Below are positions 32,463-40,337 of a DNA stretch of 64,000 bases, piece after piece. Origin of the DNA: WLJO01 sp945889085 (lineage in GTDB: Bacteria; Actinomycetota; Acidimicrobiia; Acidimicrobiales; Ilumatobacteraceae); NCBI GenBank assembly GCA_945889085.1, contig CAMDBM010000005.1, forward strand, positions 1 to 64,000. The letters run 5' to 3'. Made by a program: the position numbers and the translations under genes. The notes beneath the pieces were generated by a model that saw only the letters and a list, made by a program, of their open reading frames with translations, was not told the origin of the DNA and made no database searches. Positions within the stretch are counted from its first letter, which is position 1; every line of letters starts with the position of its first letter.

Positions 32463-34610
32463 GTGCAGCAGTTCTTCAGTTACACGGTAAGCGGAATGGG
32501 CACGGCGGCGATCTATGCCATCGCCGCTGCCGGCCTCGTGCTGACCTATACCACCACCGGGGTCTTCAACTTTGCTCACGGCGCAACGAGCATGCTCGGA
32601 GCGTTCACCTACTGGCAGATGCGCTTCGCCTGGCATCTGCCGGCACCGGTTGCGCTCGTCCTGTGTCTCGGTGTGCTTGCGCCACTGTTCGGCATGCTGC
32701 TCGAGCGCGGTGTGATGCGATATCTCGACGGCACGAGCGAGACCACCAAGGTGGTCACCACCATCAGCCTGATGCTCGGTCTGCTCGGACTGTCGCTGTG
32801 GATCTGGAACCCGTCTGCATCGAGACCGTTCCCGCGCTTCTGGGAGGGCGAGGTCCTCACCGTCGGAGGCGTGCGGATCCCATACCACGTCGTTGCGACG
32901 CTCGCGATCACCGGGTTCGTGGCGATCGTCCTCTGGCTCATGCTCAAGCGCACCCGGTTCGGCGTCTCGATGCGCGCCGTGGTCGACGACCGGTCGCTGG
33001 TGGCACTGAACGGCGCACGCCCTCACGTCATCTCGATGGCCTCGTGGTCGGTCGGTACGGTGCTCGCCGCGATGGCCGGGGTGCTGATCGCGCCCTCGCT
33101 CAAACTGTCTGCCCTCCCGCTCACGCTGCTCGTGGTGAACGCGTACGCCGCGGCGGTCATGGGGAAGCTGAAGAGCCTTCCGCTCACGTTCGTCGGCGCG
33201 CTGGTTCTCGGACTCGGCACCGAGTACCTACGCGGGTACCAGGGCTCGCTGCGCATCTCGCAGAAGCTCATGCCCGGATTCCTCGCGTCGGTCCCCGTAG
33301 TGATCCTGCTCGTCGTGCTCGTGGTAGGGCGCTCGCCCCTCCGAGGCCAGACCATCACCCGCGTTCGCGAGACCGTGCAGCGCCCCACCTGGGCGGGCTC
33401 GACGGGCATGGGTGCCGGGATCGTGCTCATTGCCGCACTGCTCAGCGACGTGCTTCCCCGCACGGACCTGTTCACGCTCGGGCGCATCTGGGGCCTCGGC
33501 ATCATCGCGCTCTCGCTCATCCCGGTCGTCGGTTTCGGCGGGCACCTGTCCCTCTGCCAGATGAGTTTCGCCGGCGTGGGCATGGTGATGGTCCAGCACC
33601 TCGGCGGTGGTGGGAGCCCGCTCGCGCTGATCGCTGCTGCTGCGGTGCCCGCAGTACTCGGGATGATCGTGGCGATCCCGTCGTTCCGTCTCTCGGGGAT
33701 CTACTTCGCGCTGTCGACCGCTGCGTTCGCGGTGCTCATGGACCGCTGGATCTTTCTGCTGCCGCGGTTCCGTTTCCTCGGCATGGACTGGGACATTTTC
33801 AACGGCGGGAGCCTCGATCTCCGGCGCACGCGCTTCTTCGGGCTCTCCACGGAGGGGAACCGCGCATTCTTCGTCTACGGGGCAGTGGCCTTTGCGCTCG
33901 TCAGCGTTGCGGTCGTCGCAATCCGCCGCAGCAACTACGGCCAGCGGCTCATTGCGCTGAAGGACAGCCCCGCAGCGTGTGCAACCCTCGGCATGAACAT
34001 CAAGGTCGCGAAGCTCGGTGTGTTCGCCGTGTCGGCGGGGCTGGCGGGCCTCGGCGGCGCCCTCTACGGCCAGGGCATGCAGTCCGCCACCACCGAGTCG
34101 GTGCAGTTCCTCAGCAGCCTCACGCTGCTCATGGTGATGGTCGTTGCCGGCCTCAACTCCCCGGGTGCGGCGCTGTTCGCGGGTGTGTTCCTCGGATTCG
34201 GGCTGAACAACGTGATCTTCGGCAAGTTGGCCGACCTCGTCCCGGACCGCCTTGGGTGGGCGGAGGGCTTCTTTGACAAGATGGGCACCAACACGCTCAT
34301 CGTCGTGGGGCTCGCCGGTCTGTCGCTCGGGCGTCACCCAGACGGATTCGTGGCAACACGACTCCGACCCCGCTGGGACCAGATCCTCGCCCGCCCGCAC
34401 GCGCTGCTGGGTATCGGCGGCACGCTCGGCGTGGCGTACACGGCTCGCGTTTCCGGCCTCATCGGCAACTGGCCGTTCGCGATCGTGACGCTTGTCGTGC
34501 TCGTATTCGTACCACGCGTCATCATCCCGAAGGTTCCCGGCGCGAACGCCAGAGACCTCTCGGGCGATCCGGAGGAGGTGATGATCCGTGCGAGTGCTCG
34601 AGGCCACTGA
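32463..34610 (+). CDS. Branched-chain-type ABC permease, fused LivH-LivM
   Basis: The 715-residue protein joins both permease subunits. Residues ~1-290 are LivH-like (AAIYAIAAAGLVLTYTTTGVFNFAHGATSMLGAF, then SMRAVVDDRSLVALNGARPHVI). Residues ~330-640 are LivM-like (GLGIIALSLIPVVGFGGHLSLCQMSFAGVGM, then GQRLIALKDSPAACATLGMNIKVAKLGVFAVSAGLAGLGGALYGQ, the EAA-like loop). A short C-terminal extension with two further helices follows. Normally these are two genes. The GTG start is at 32463. It overlaps livG by 23 bp. Confidence 0.92.
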   Translation: MQQFFSYTVSGMGTAAIYAIAAAGLVLTYTTTGVFNFAHGATSMLGAFTYWQMRFAWHLPAPVALVLCLGVLAPLFGMLLERGVMRYLDGTSETTKVVTTISLMLGLLGLSLWIWNPSASRPFPRFWEGEVLTVGGVRIPYHVVATLAITGFVAIVLWLMLKRTRFGVSMRAVVDDRSLVALNGARPHVISMASWSVGTVLAAMAGVLIAPSLKLSALPLTLLVVNAYAAAVMGKLKSLPLTFVGALVLGLGTEYLRGYQGSLRISQKLMPGFLASVPVVILLVVLVVGRSPLRGQTITRVRETVQRPTWAGSTGMGAGIVLIAALLSDVLPRTDLFTLGRIWGLGIIALSLIPVVGFGGHLSLCQMSFAGVGMVMVQHLGGGGSPLALIAAAAVPAVLGMIVAIPSFRLSGIYFALSTAAFAVLMDRWIFLLPRFRFLGMDWDIFNGGSLDLRRTRFFGLSTEGNRAFFVYGAVAFALVSVAVVAIRRSNYGQRLIALKDSPAACATLGMNIKVAKLGVFAVSAGLAGLGGALYGQGMQSATTESVQFLSSLTLLMVMVVAGLNSPGAALFAGVFLGFGLNNVIFGKLADLVPDRLGWAEGFFDKMGTNTLIVVGLAGLSLGRHPDGFVATRLRPRWDQILARPHALLGIGGTLGVAYTARVSGLIGNWPFAIVTLVVLVFVPRVIIPKVPGANARDLSGDPEEVMIRASARGH

Positions 34611-35322
34611 CGTCAGCGTTCGCTTCGGTGGGATCACAGCGCTCGACGGTGCGTCGCTCGCGGTGGAGCCCGGCGGGATCACCGGGCTCATCGGCCCGAA
34701 CGGGGCTGGTAAGACCACCATGTTCGACGTGCTCACCGGGCTCACGCCGGTGGATTCGGGCAGGGTGGTGGTCGACGGTCGCAACGTCACACGGGTCGCC
34801 CCGCACCGCCGTGCACGGCTCGGGGTTGCGCGGACCTTCCAGCGCCTCGAGCTGTTCGGTGGGCTCACGGTGCTCGAGAACGTCGAATGTGCGGCGGGGA
34901 TGGCGCTCGGGGTCCGTGGGCGGGCTGCCGCAGCTCGACGGATTGCCGGTCCGCTCGTTGCACGTGTTGGCCTCGGGCCCGTCGCCCATGTTCGCGCCGG
35001 GCTCCTGCCCACCGGGCAGGCCCGTCTGGTGGAGGTTGCACGCGCACTCGCTACCCATCCGAAGGTGCTCCTGCTCGACGAACCTGCGTCGGGTCAGAGC
35101 GACACCGAGCGCGAGCAGTTCGCCCGGCTCCTCCGGGAGCTCGCCCAGGACGGCCTCGGCATCCTGCTCGTCGAGCACGACATGGACCTCGTGATGTCGG
35201 TGTGCGAGTACCTCGTCGTGCTGAACTTCGGCAGGGTGATCGCTGCCGGGAGCCCGGCCGATGTGCGTCGCGATCCCTCAGTCATGTCGGCCTATCTCGG
35301 GAGCGGGGCGCCTCATGGGTGA
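34588..35322 (+). CDS. livG: ABC transporter ATPase LivG
   Basis: The 244-residue ATPase has Walker A GPNGAGKTT (36-44), the LivG-specific RTFQRLELFGGLTVLENV, a signature segment LPTGQARLVEVARAL (about 141-155, LPTGQ in place of LSGGQ as often in this subfamily), Walker B VLLLDEPASG (about 161-170), and the H-loop ILLVEHDMDLVM. It energises the fused permease together with LivF. It overlaps both neighbours (23 bp before, 8 bp after), so the four transporter genes form one operon. Confidence 0.93.
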   Translation: MRVLEATDVSVRFGGITALDGASLAVEPGGITGLIGPNGAGKTTMFDVLTGLTPVDSGRVVVDGRNVTRVAPHRRARLGVARTFQRLELFGGLTVLENVECAAGMALGVRGRAAAARRIAGPLVARVGLGPVAHVRAGLLPTGQARLVEVARALATHPKVLLLDEPASGQSDTEREQFARLLRELAQDGLGILLVEHDMDLVMSVCEYLVVLNFGRVIAAGSPADVRRDPSVMSAYLGSGAPHG

Positions 35323-36016
35323 CATGGCGCTGGAGCTAAACGGTGTGCGCGCCAGGTATGGCTCCGTCGAGGTTCTCCACGAGGTGGATCTCTCGCTGCG
35401 GCGCGGATCGGTCCTCGTCGTCCTCGGCTCGAACGGCGCCGGGAAGTCCACCCTGCTCAGGGTGACGGCTGGTCTGCACCCGATCGCGAGCGGATCGATC
35501 CGCCTCGACGGGCGCAACATCGTCGGTTGGTCGCCGGACAGGCTCGCCCGTCGCGGCGTGTGCCTGATCCCCGAGGGCCGCGGCGTGTTTCCCCACCGCA
35601 CCGTGCGGGAGAATCTTTGGATGGCGACGCACCTCGGCGTCACCCGCAGGGATGCCGAGGCCATTGCGTTCGAGCGGTTCGCCCGGTTGGGCGACCGCCC
35701 GAACCAGCTTGCCGGAACGCTGTCGGGTGGTGAGCAGCAGATGCTCGCGCTTGCCCGTGCAGTGATCACCAAGCCATCGGTGCTGATGGTGGACGAACTC
35801 TCAATGGGACTCGCCCCGCGGTTGGTCGACTCGCTGTACGAATCCGTCCGCCAGATCGCTGCAGACGGAGTGTCCGTGCTGCTCGTGGAACAATTCGCGA
35901 GAGCCGTGCTCGGTATGGCCGATCGTGCCGCGATCATGGTGTCCGGGCGCGTAGTGCTCCAGGGCACACCGGCCGACGTAGAGGCACACCTTTCCTCGGC
36001 CTATCTCGGCGGATGA
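35315..36016 (+). CDS. livF: ABC transporter ATPase LivF
   Basis: The 233-residue ATPase has Walker A GSNGAGKST (38-46), Q-loop region CLIPEGRGVFPHRTVRENL (about 87-105, the LivF hallmark), signature LSGGEQQMLALARAV (about 135-149), Walker B VLMVDELSMGLAP (about 155-167; DE followed by LSMGLAP is typical) and LLVEQFARAVL, where the H-loop His is Gln as in other LivF proteins. The start overlaps the livG stop; ATG 35324 is three codons further in. Confidence 0.93.
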   Translation: MGDMALELNGVRARYGSVEVLHEVDLSLRRGSVLVVLGSNGAGKSTLLRVTAGLHPIASGSIRLDGRNIVGWSPDRLARRGVCLIPEGRGVFPHRTVRENLWMATHLGVTRRDAEAIAFERFARLGDRPNQLAGTLSGGEQQMLALARAVITKPSVLMVDELSMGLAPRLVDSLYESVRQIAADGVSVLLVEQFARAVLGMADRAAIMVSGRVVLQGTPADVEAHLSSAYLGG

Positions 36017-36022
36017 CCGCCC

Positions 36023-36028
36023 TACAGT
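36023..36028 (+). promoter_or_regulatory. -10 box of acyl-CoA dehydrogenase gene
   Basis: TACAGT ends 7 nt before the ATG at 36036, separating this gene transcriptionally from the ABC operon. Confidence 0.5.
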
Positions 36029-36035
36029 GAGGGGC

Positions 36036-37187
36036 ATGGACTTTCGTGAAACCGACGAAATAGGACTGCTCCGCGAGGCCGTGGCGGGTATTGCCGGCAA
36101 GTACGGGCACTCGTACTACGTGCAGCAGTCACGAGCCAAGGAGCCGACAACCGCGCTCTGGGACGAGCTCTCCGCCGGCGGTTTCATGGGGGTCAACCTC
36201 CCCGAGGCATTCGGCGGTGGTGGGGGAGGCATGACCGAACTCGCCGTGGTGTGCGAGGAGGTTGCTGCAGTCGGCTGCCCGATGCTGCTTATGCTCGTGT
36301 CACCGGCAATCTGCGGGTCGATCATCGCCAAGTTCGGCACCACCGAGCAGCAACAGCGCTGGCTGCCTGGCCTATCCGCCGGCCGCAAAATGGTGTTCGC
36401 CATCACCGAACCCGATGCCGGTTCGAACAGCCACAGCATCAGTACCACGGCCACCCGCCATGGAGACGGGTACCGGATCAACGGGCAGAAGTACTACATC
36501 TCGGGTGTGGACGAGGCAGATGCTGTCCTCGTCGTCACCCGCACCGGGATCGACGAGCGCACCGGCCGCGGCCAGATGAGCCTGTTCGTCGTGGACACCG
36601 ATGCACCCGGTCTCACCAAAGAGACCATCGACATGCAGATCCTCGAGCCCGAGAAGCAATTCACGGTGTACTTCGACGACGTCGAGGTCGGCCCGGACCG
36701 TCTCCTCGGCGTCGAGGGCGAGGGGCTCCGGCCATTGTTCGCCGGACTCAACCCCGAACGGATCCTCACGGCAGCGATCGTCAACGGCATCGCCCGATAC
36801 GCGCTCGACAAGGCAGCGGACTATGCACGCGAGCGCAACGTCTGGGGTGTGCCGATCGGCGCGCATCAGGGCCTCGCCCACCCGCTCGCCAAGGCCAAGG
36901 TTGATGTTGAGCTCGCGCGGCTCATGACAGCCAAGGCGTGCTGGGAGTACGACAACGATCTGGACGCTGCGGAGTCCTCCAACATGGCCAAGCTCGCTGC
37001 AACCGATGCGAGCCTCGCTGCGCTCGACCAGGCCATCCAGATCCACGGCGGCAACGGCATGGCCACGGACTACGGCCTTGCGACGCTGTGGGGCATGACG
37101 CGCCTGCTGCGTATCGCTCCGGTCAGCCGCGAGATGATCCTCAACTTCGTGTCCCAGCACTCGCTCGGGCTGCCGCGCTCGTACTGA
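36036..37187 (+). CDS. Acyl-CoA dehydrogenase
   Basis: The 383-residue flavoenzyme introduces a 2,3 double bond in acyl-CoA. It has FAITEPDAGSNSHSISTTA (FAD/substrate signature, about 122-140), YRINGQKYYISGVDEAD (about 148-164), VYFDDVEVG (about 211-219), and the C-terminal signature AIQIHGGNGMATDYGLATLWG (about 334-354). The position usually occupied by the catalytic Glu of short/medium-chain enzymes (xxTEYP) appears as Asp (ATDYG), so either Asp serves or the base lies elsewhere. It may supply the oxidation step for acyl-CoAs made by the nearby ligases and CoA-transferase. Confidence 0.93.
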   Translation: MDFRETDEIGLLREAVAGIAGKYGHSYYVQQSRAKEPTTALWDELSAGGFMGVNLPEAFGGGGGGMTELAVVCEEVAAVGCPMLLMLVSPAICGSIIAKFGTTEQQQRWLPGLSAGRKMVFAITEPDAGSNSHSISTTATRHGDGYRINGQKYYISGVDEADAVLVVTRTGIDERTGRGQMSLFVVDTDAPGLTKETIDMQILEPEKQFTVYFDDVEVGPDRLLGVEGEGLRPLFAGLNPERILTAAIVNGIARYALDKAADYARERNVWGVPIGAHQGLAHPLAKAKVDVELARLMTAKACWEYDNDLDAAESSNMAKLAATDASLAALDQAIQIHGGNGMATDYGLATLWGMTRLLRIAPVSREMILNFVSQHSLGLPRSY

Positions 37188-37226
37188 TCCTTCCCGTTCC
37201 CCACACCGATCAAGGGGCCCCTCGCC

Positions 37227-37778
37227 ATGCCGTTCCATGTCCTTGCGCTCACCGGGAGCCTTCGTTCCGGATCGTCGAACACGGGCCTGATCATGATGGC
37301 CAAGCGGCTCGCACCCAGTGGTCTGCAGGTGCAGTTCTACCCCGACATTGCTCACCTGCCGTTCTACAACGCTGATCTCGACCAGCCGGGGGTGGAGCCC
37401 GAATCGGTGGTGGCGTTCCGCGCCGCCGTTCGCGAAACGGATGCGGTGCTTCTCGCCACCCCCGAGTACAACGGACACCTTCCAGCAGTCCTGAAGAACG
37501 CGTTCGATTGGGTCTCCAAGCCGAACGGCGCGCACGCCCTCACCGGCAAGGTGATCACCTCGATGTCCTCGGCCGGTGGCGGTGGCGGTGGTGCTGTGCT
37601 CCAGTACCTCAACACGGTGCTGCCGTACTTCGGCAACACCGTCGTTGTCGAGCCCACGATCGAGCTGCGCAAGGGGGCTGCGTACGTGACCGTCGAGGGG
37701 TTGAGTACCGATGACAAGGTGGAGGCGCTGGTGGGTGAGCGCCTCGCCAACCTGTTAGCGGCGCTCGAAGCGCGGTAG
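37227..37778 (+). CDS. NAD(P)H-dependent FMN reductase
   Basis: The 183-residue flavodoxin-fold protein has ALTGSLRSGSSNTGLI (phosphate loop for FMN, about 7-22), VLLATPEYNGHLPAVLKNAFDWVS (about 73-96, the conserved PEYNxSxPxxLKNAxDW motif) and a Gly-rich SSAGGGGGG segment (about 112-120). Such enzymes reduce FMN for monooxygenases or quinones. Its last 24 bp overlap the convergent enoyl-CoA hydratase gene. Confidence 0.9.
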   Translation: MPFHVLALTGSLRSGSSNTGLIMMAKRLAPSGLQVQFYPDIAHLPFYNADLDQPGVEPESVVAFRAAVRETDAVLLATPEYNGHLPAVLKNAFDWVSKPNGAHALTGKVITSMSSAGGGGGGAVLQYLNTVLPYFGNTVVVEPTIELRKGAAYVTVEGLSTDDKVEALVGERLANLLAALEAR

Positions 37779-38552
37779 CCGCCGCTCGCCCATCGCGCGC
37801 ACGCCCTCGGCGAAGTCCGCAGTCTGGGTGAGCCGGTCCTGTTCGGCCTTCTCGCGGTCGGTTGCCGCGCGGATGCGACCGGCGAGGTCGCCGCGCATGG
37901 TCTGGCGGATCGATTCCACCGCCAGCGGAGCCGAGGAAGCGATCTCGACGGCCAGTCGGTGTGCCTCGTCGTCCACCTCGACGAGCGGCACGAGCCGGTC
38001 GAGCAGACCGATCCGCAGGGCCTCCTCGCCGCCGAGCCGTGCACCGGTGTACAGCATCTCGATGGAGCGCTGGTGGCCGATGACCTGTGGCAGCGTGACG
38101 CTCAGCCCGAAGCCTTGGTGGAACCCGAGGCGGGCGAAGTTGGCGGTCATCCGTGTCTCGGGGGAGCCGATGCGGAAGTCGGCCGACATGGCGAGCCCGA
38201 GACCGCCGCCCACGGCCGCGCCGCGTACGGCCGCCACGACCGGTGTGCGCGCCGCAAAGATGCGTACTGCCTCGTCGTACAGGTGTGTCGCCGGAGCAAC
38301 CTCACCCGGCTCGGCCCGACGTGCGAGTGCTGCGCCTGCGCAGAAGTTCTTTCCCTCTGCTGCGAGGACGATGCAGCGACACCGTGTGTCGGCGTCGATC
38401 GCCTCGTACGCATCGGCGATCGACGCGATGAGCGCATGGTCGAAGTAGTTATCCGGCGGGCGGTGGACGGTGACTGTTGCAACGAGGTCGTCTCCCACCA
38501 CGACCGACACGTCCCCGTACCGGTCCTGCAGCGGTGAGGTGGATCCGCCCAC
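37755..38552 (-). CDS. Enoyl-CoA hydratase/isomerase family protein (first copy)
   Basis: A 265-residue crotonase-fold protein: CIVLAAEGKNFCAGAAL (oxyanion hole 1, about 59-75), VVAAVRGAAVGGGLGLAMSADFRIGSP (oxyanion hole 2, about 103-129), FARLGFHQGFGLSVTLPQVIG. The second catalytic Glu position is not obvious (GFHQGFG), so the exact reaction within the crotonase superfamily is open. The GTG at 38552 starts 5 bp after the thiolase stop, on the same strand, so the pair is coupled. Confidence 0.87.
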   Translation of the reverse strand: MGGSTSPLQDRYGDVSVVVGDDLVATVTVHRPPDNYFDHALIASIADAYEAIDADTRCRCIVLAAEGKNFCAGAALARRAEPGEVAPATHLYDEAVRIFAARTPVVAAVRGAAVGGGLGLAMSADFRIGSPETRMTANFARLGFHQGFGLSVTLPQVIGHQRSIEMLYTGARLGGEEALRIGLLDRLVPLVEVDDEAHRLAVEIASSAPLAVESIRQTMRGDLAGRIRAATDREKAEQDRLTQTADFAEGVRAMGERRLPRFERR

Positions 38553-38557
38553 GAGCG

Positions 38558-39784
38558 TCAGACCCGTTCGATGATGGTGGCAGTTGCCATACCGCCACCG
38601 GTGCACATCGTGATGAGTGCCGTCTGCTTGTCGCTCCGCTCGAGCTCGTCGACGGCGGTCCCGATGAGCATGCCACCGGTTGCGCCGATCGGGTGGCCGA
38701 GTGCGATTGCCCCACCGTTCGTGTTGCACTTGTTCCAGTCGGCGCCGGTGTCGCGGAGGAACCTCAGCACCACGGCGGCGAAGGCCTCGTTGACCTCGAT
38801 GTGGTCGATGTCGTCGATGGTCATGCCGGCCTTCTTCAGGCAGCGCAGCGTTGCCGGTCCGGGGGCCGTGAGCATGATCACCGGGTCCGTGCCGGCCAGT
38901 GCCGTCATCGTGATCTTGGCCCGCGGCTTGAGGCCGTGTGCCTTGGCGTAATCGCTCGACACCACGAGCAGCGCGGATGCACCGTCGACGACACCGGAGG
39001 AGTTGCCCGCATGGTGCACGTGACGCAGTTCGGCCACCTGTGGGTAGGTGAGGAGGGCGGTCTGGTCCACCGTGAGGTCATTCTTGAACTTCTTGGCGCC
39101 CATCGCCTCGAACGAGGGGGTCAGCTTCGAGAGGCTTTCCAGCGTCGTGCCGGCGCGGGGGAACTCCTCGTGATCAAGGGCGAGCGTGCCGTCGTCGTGG
39201 AGGATCGGCACGAGGCTGCGGTCGAAGCGGCCCTGCGCGATCGCAGCGGCCGCACGGGTCTGGCTGTCGAACGCGATGCCGTCGCACTCCTCACGGCTGA
39301 AGCCCTCGACCGATGCGATGAGGTCGGCCGAGATCCCTTGCCCCACCATCGGGTACTGGTCGAAGAGGTGATCGTTGTTGGCGGTGAATCCGTCGACGTG
39401 CAGCGGGGCGGGGCGTGACATCGACTCGATGCCGCCGGCCACGACGATGTCCTGGAAGCCGGACAGCACACCCTGTGCAGCGAACATCACGGCCTGCTGG
39501 CCGGAGCCGCAGAAACGGTTGAGGGTGACGCCGGGGGCGTCGAGGGACCAACCGGCATCCAGCGCTGCCATGCGCGCGATGTCCATGGCGTGGTCGCCGC
39601 TGCCGGCGCCGCAACCCATGATGACGTCGTCGATCTCAGAGGTGTCGAAGCCGACTCGGTCGCGCAGTGCATTGAGCACCTGGGCGAGGATCCGCTGGGG
39701 GTGAACGTTGTGCAGGGCACCGTTTTCCTTGCCCTTGCCACGGGGCGAACGGACGGCGTCGATGATCCAGGCTTCACGAGTCAT
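38558..39784 (-). CDS. Acetyl-CoA acetyltransferase (thiolase)
   Basis: The 408-residue thiolase has the acyl-accepting Cys in LNRFCGSGQQAV (about residue 91), the NEAFA motif, the His in GGAIALGHPIGATG (about 361-374) and the C-terminal catalytic Cys in MCTGGGMA (about 394-401). It cleaves 3-ketoacyl-CoA in beta-oxidation or runs in reverse for acetoacetyl-CoA formation. Together with the downstream hydratase gene it forms a two-gene beta-oxidation operon on the minus strand, divergent from the selenoprotein candidate. Confidence 0.95.
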   Translation of the reverse strand: MTREAWIIDAVRSPRGKGKENGALHNVHPQRILAQVLNALRDRVGFDTSEIDDVIMGCGAGSGDHAMDIARMAALDAGWSLDAPGVTLNRFCGSGQQAVMFAAQGVLSGFQDIVVAGGIESMSRPAPLHVDGFTANNDHLFDQYPMVGQGISADLIASVEGFSREECDGIAFDSQTRAAAAIAQGRFDRSLVPILHDDGTLALDHEEFPRAGTTLESLSKLTPSFEAMGAKKFKNDLTVDQTALLTYPQVAELRHVHHAGNSSGVVDGASALLVVSSDYAKAHGLKPRAKITMTALAGTDPVIMLTAPGPATLRCLKKAGMTIDDIDHIEVNEAFAAVVLRFLRDTGADWNKCNTNGGAIALGHPIGATGGMLIGTAVDELERSDKQTALITMCTGGGMATATIIERV

Positions 39785-39802
39785 GGGTGAAACCTACGCC
39801 GG

Positions 39803-39808
39803 TAGCGT
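39803..39808 (+). promoter_or_regulatory. -10 box of TlpA-like gene
   Basis: TAGCGT ends 7 nt before the GTG at 39816, showing that the TGA-containing gene has its own promoter like functional neighbours. Confidence 0.5.
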
Positions 39809-39815
39809 CCACCGT

Positions 39816-40337
39816 GTGAAACGCGGGTTCGGTGCTCTGGCCGTCGCAACCATCCTCGCGATCGGCGGTATGGCATCCGGTTGTGCCAGCGACTCCGGGT
39901 CCGGCGTGGCCTCACCCGGGTCTGGCGGCAATCTGCCCGATGTTTCGGTGACGAACGTGGGCTCCGGGGAGTCTGTCGGGCTGCGATCACTGCTGCCGGG
40001 TGATCGCCCCCTGCTTGTCTGGTTCTGGGCGCCCTATTGAACGGCGTGCCGGGCGGAGGCGCCCGGGGTCGAGCAGTTCGCCCGACAGCACGAAGGTTCG
40101 GTCACCGTGATCGGACTCGGAACCCAGCAGGGACTCGAGGATGCCCGGTCCTTCTCCGACAGTTTTGGCCCCTTCACGTTCCCGCTGCTGTGGGATGCGA
40201 GCGGTGAGTCTTGGGCCCAGATCGGCATCACGGTCCAACCAGGAGTGGCGATCTATCGGGCCGACGGGACCCTGCTCGAGAAGTGGTATGGCGGCCTCGA
40301 GCGTGCCGACGCGCTGCTCGAGCGGTTGAGCGCCTAG
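39816..40337 (+). CDS. TlpA/MPT53-like thioredoxin-fold lipoprotein with in-frame TGA (candidate selenoprotein, UxxC)
   Basis: Reading through one in-frame TGA (40038-40040) gives a 173-residue protein. It begins with a signal peptide and lipobox-like ASGC (Cys23), then a Ser/Gly linker and a thioredoxin fold: LLVWFWAPY, then TGA, then TACRAEAPG. Family members read WFWxPWCxxCxAEAP, so TGA replaces exactly the first Cys of CxxC, giving Sec75-Thr-Ala-Cys78. The frame is intact on both sides; the C-terminal part has TVIGLG, a cis-Pro loop TVQPGVAIYRADGTLLEKW and a normal end. It resembles mycobacterial MPT53/DsbE, an extracytoplasmic thiol oxidoreductase. A SECIS-like hairpin follows the TGA. 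A nonsense mutation or sequencing error is the alternative; the position argues for selenocysteine. Confidence 0.75.
40049..40066 (+). promoter_or_regulatory. Candidate bacterial SECIS hairpin
   Basis: A perfect 7-bp stem (CCGGGCG paired with CGCCCGG) carries the tetraloop GAGG (40056-40059). Its loop begins 15 nt after the TGA and has G in the first position, close to the known bacterial SECIS pattern (loop about 16-37 nt after UGA, G among the first two loop bases). High GC makes hairpins common, so this is supportive only. Confidence 0.5.

Noticed and set aside
39816..40040. Treating the TGA as an ordinary stop and calling a 74-residue lipoprotein fragment or pseudogene
   Set aside because: The frame continues intact to a normal thioredoxin C-terminus and the TGA sits exactly at the redox Cys; selenocysteine explains the data better, though a sequencing error is not excluded.
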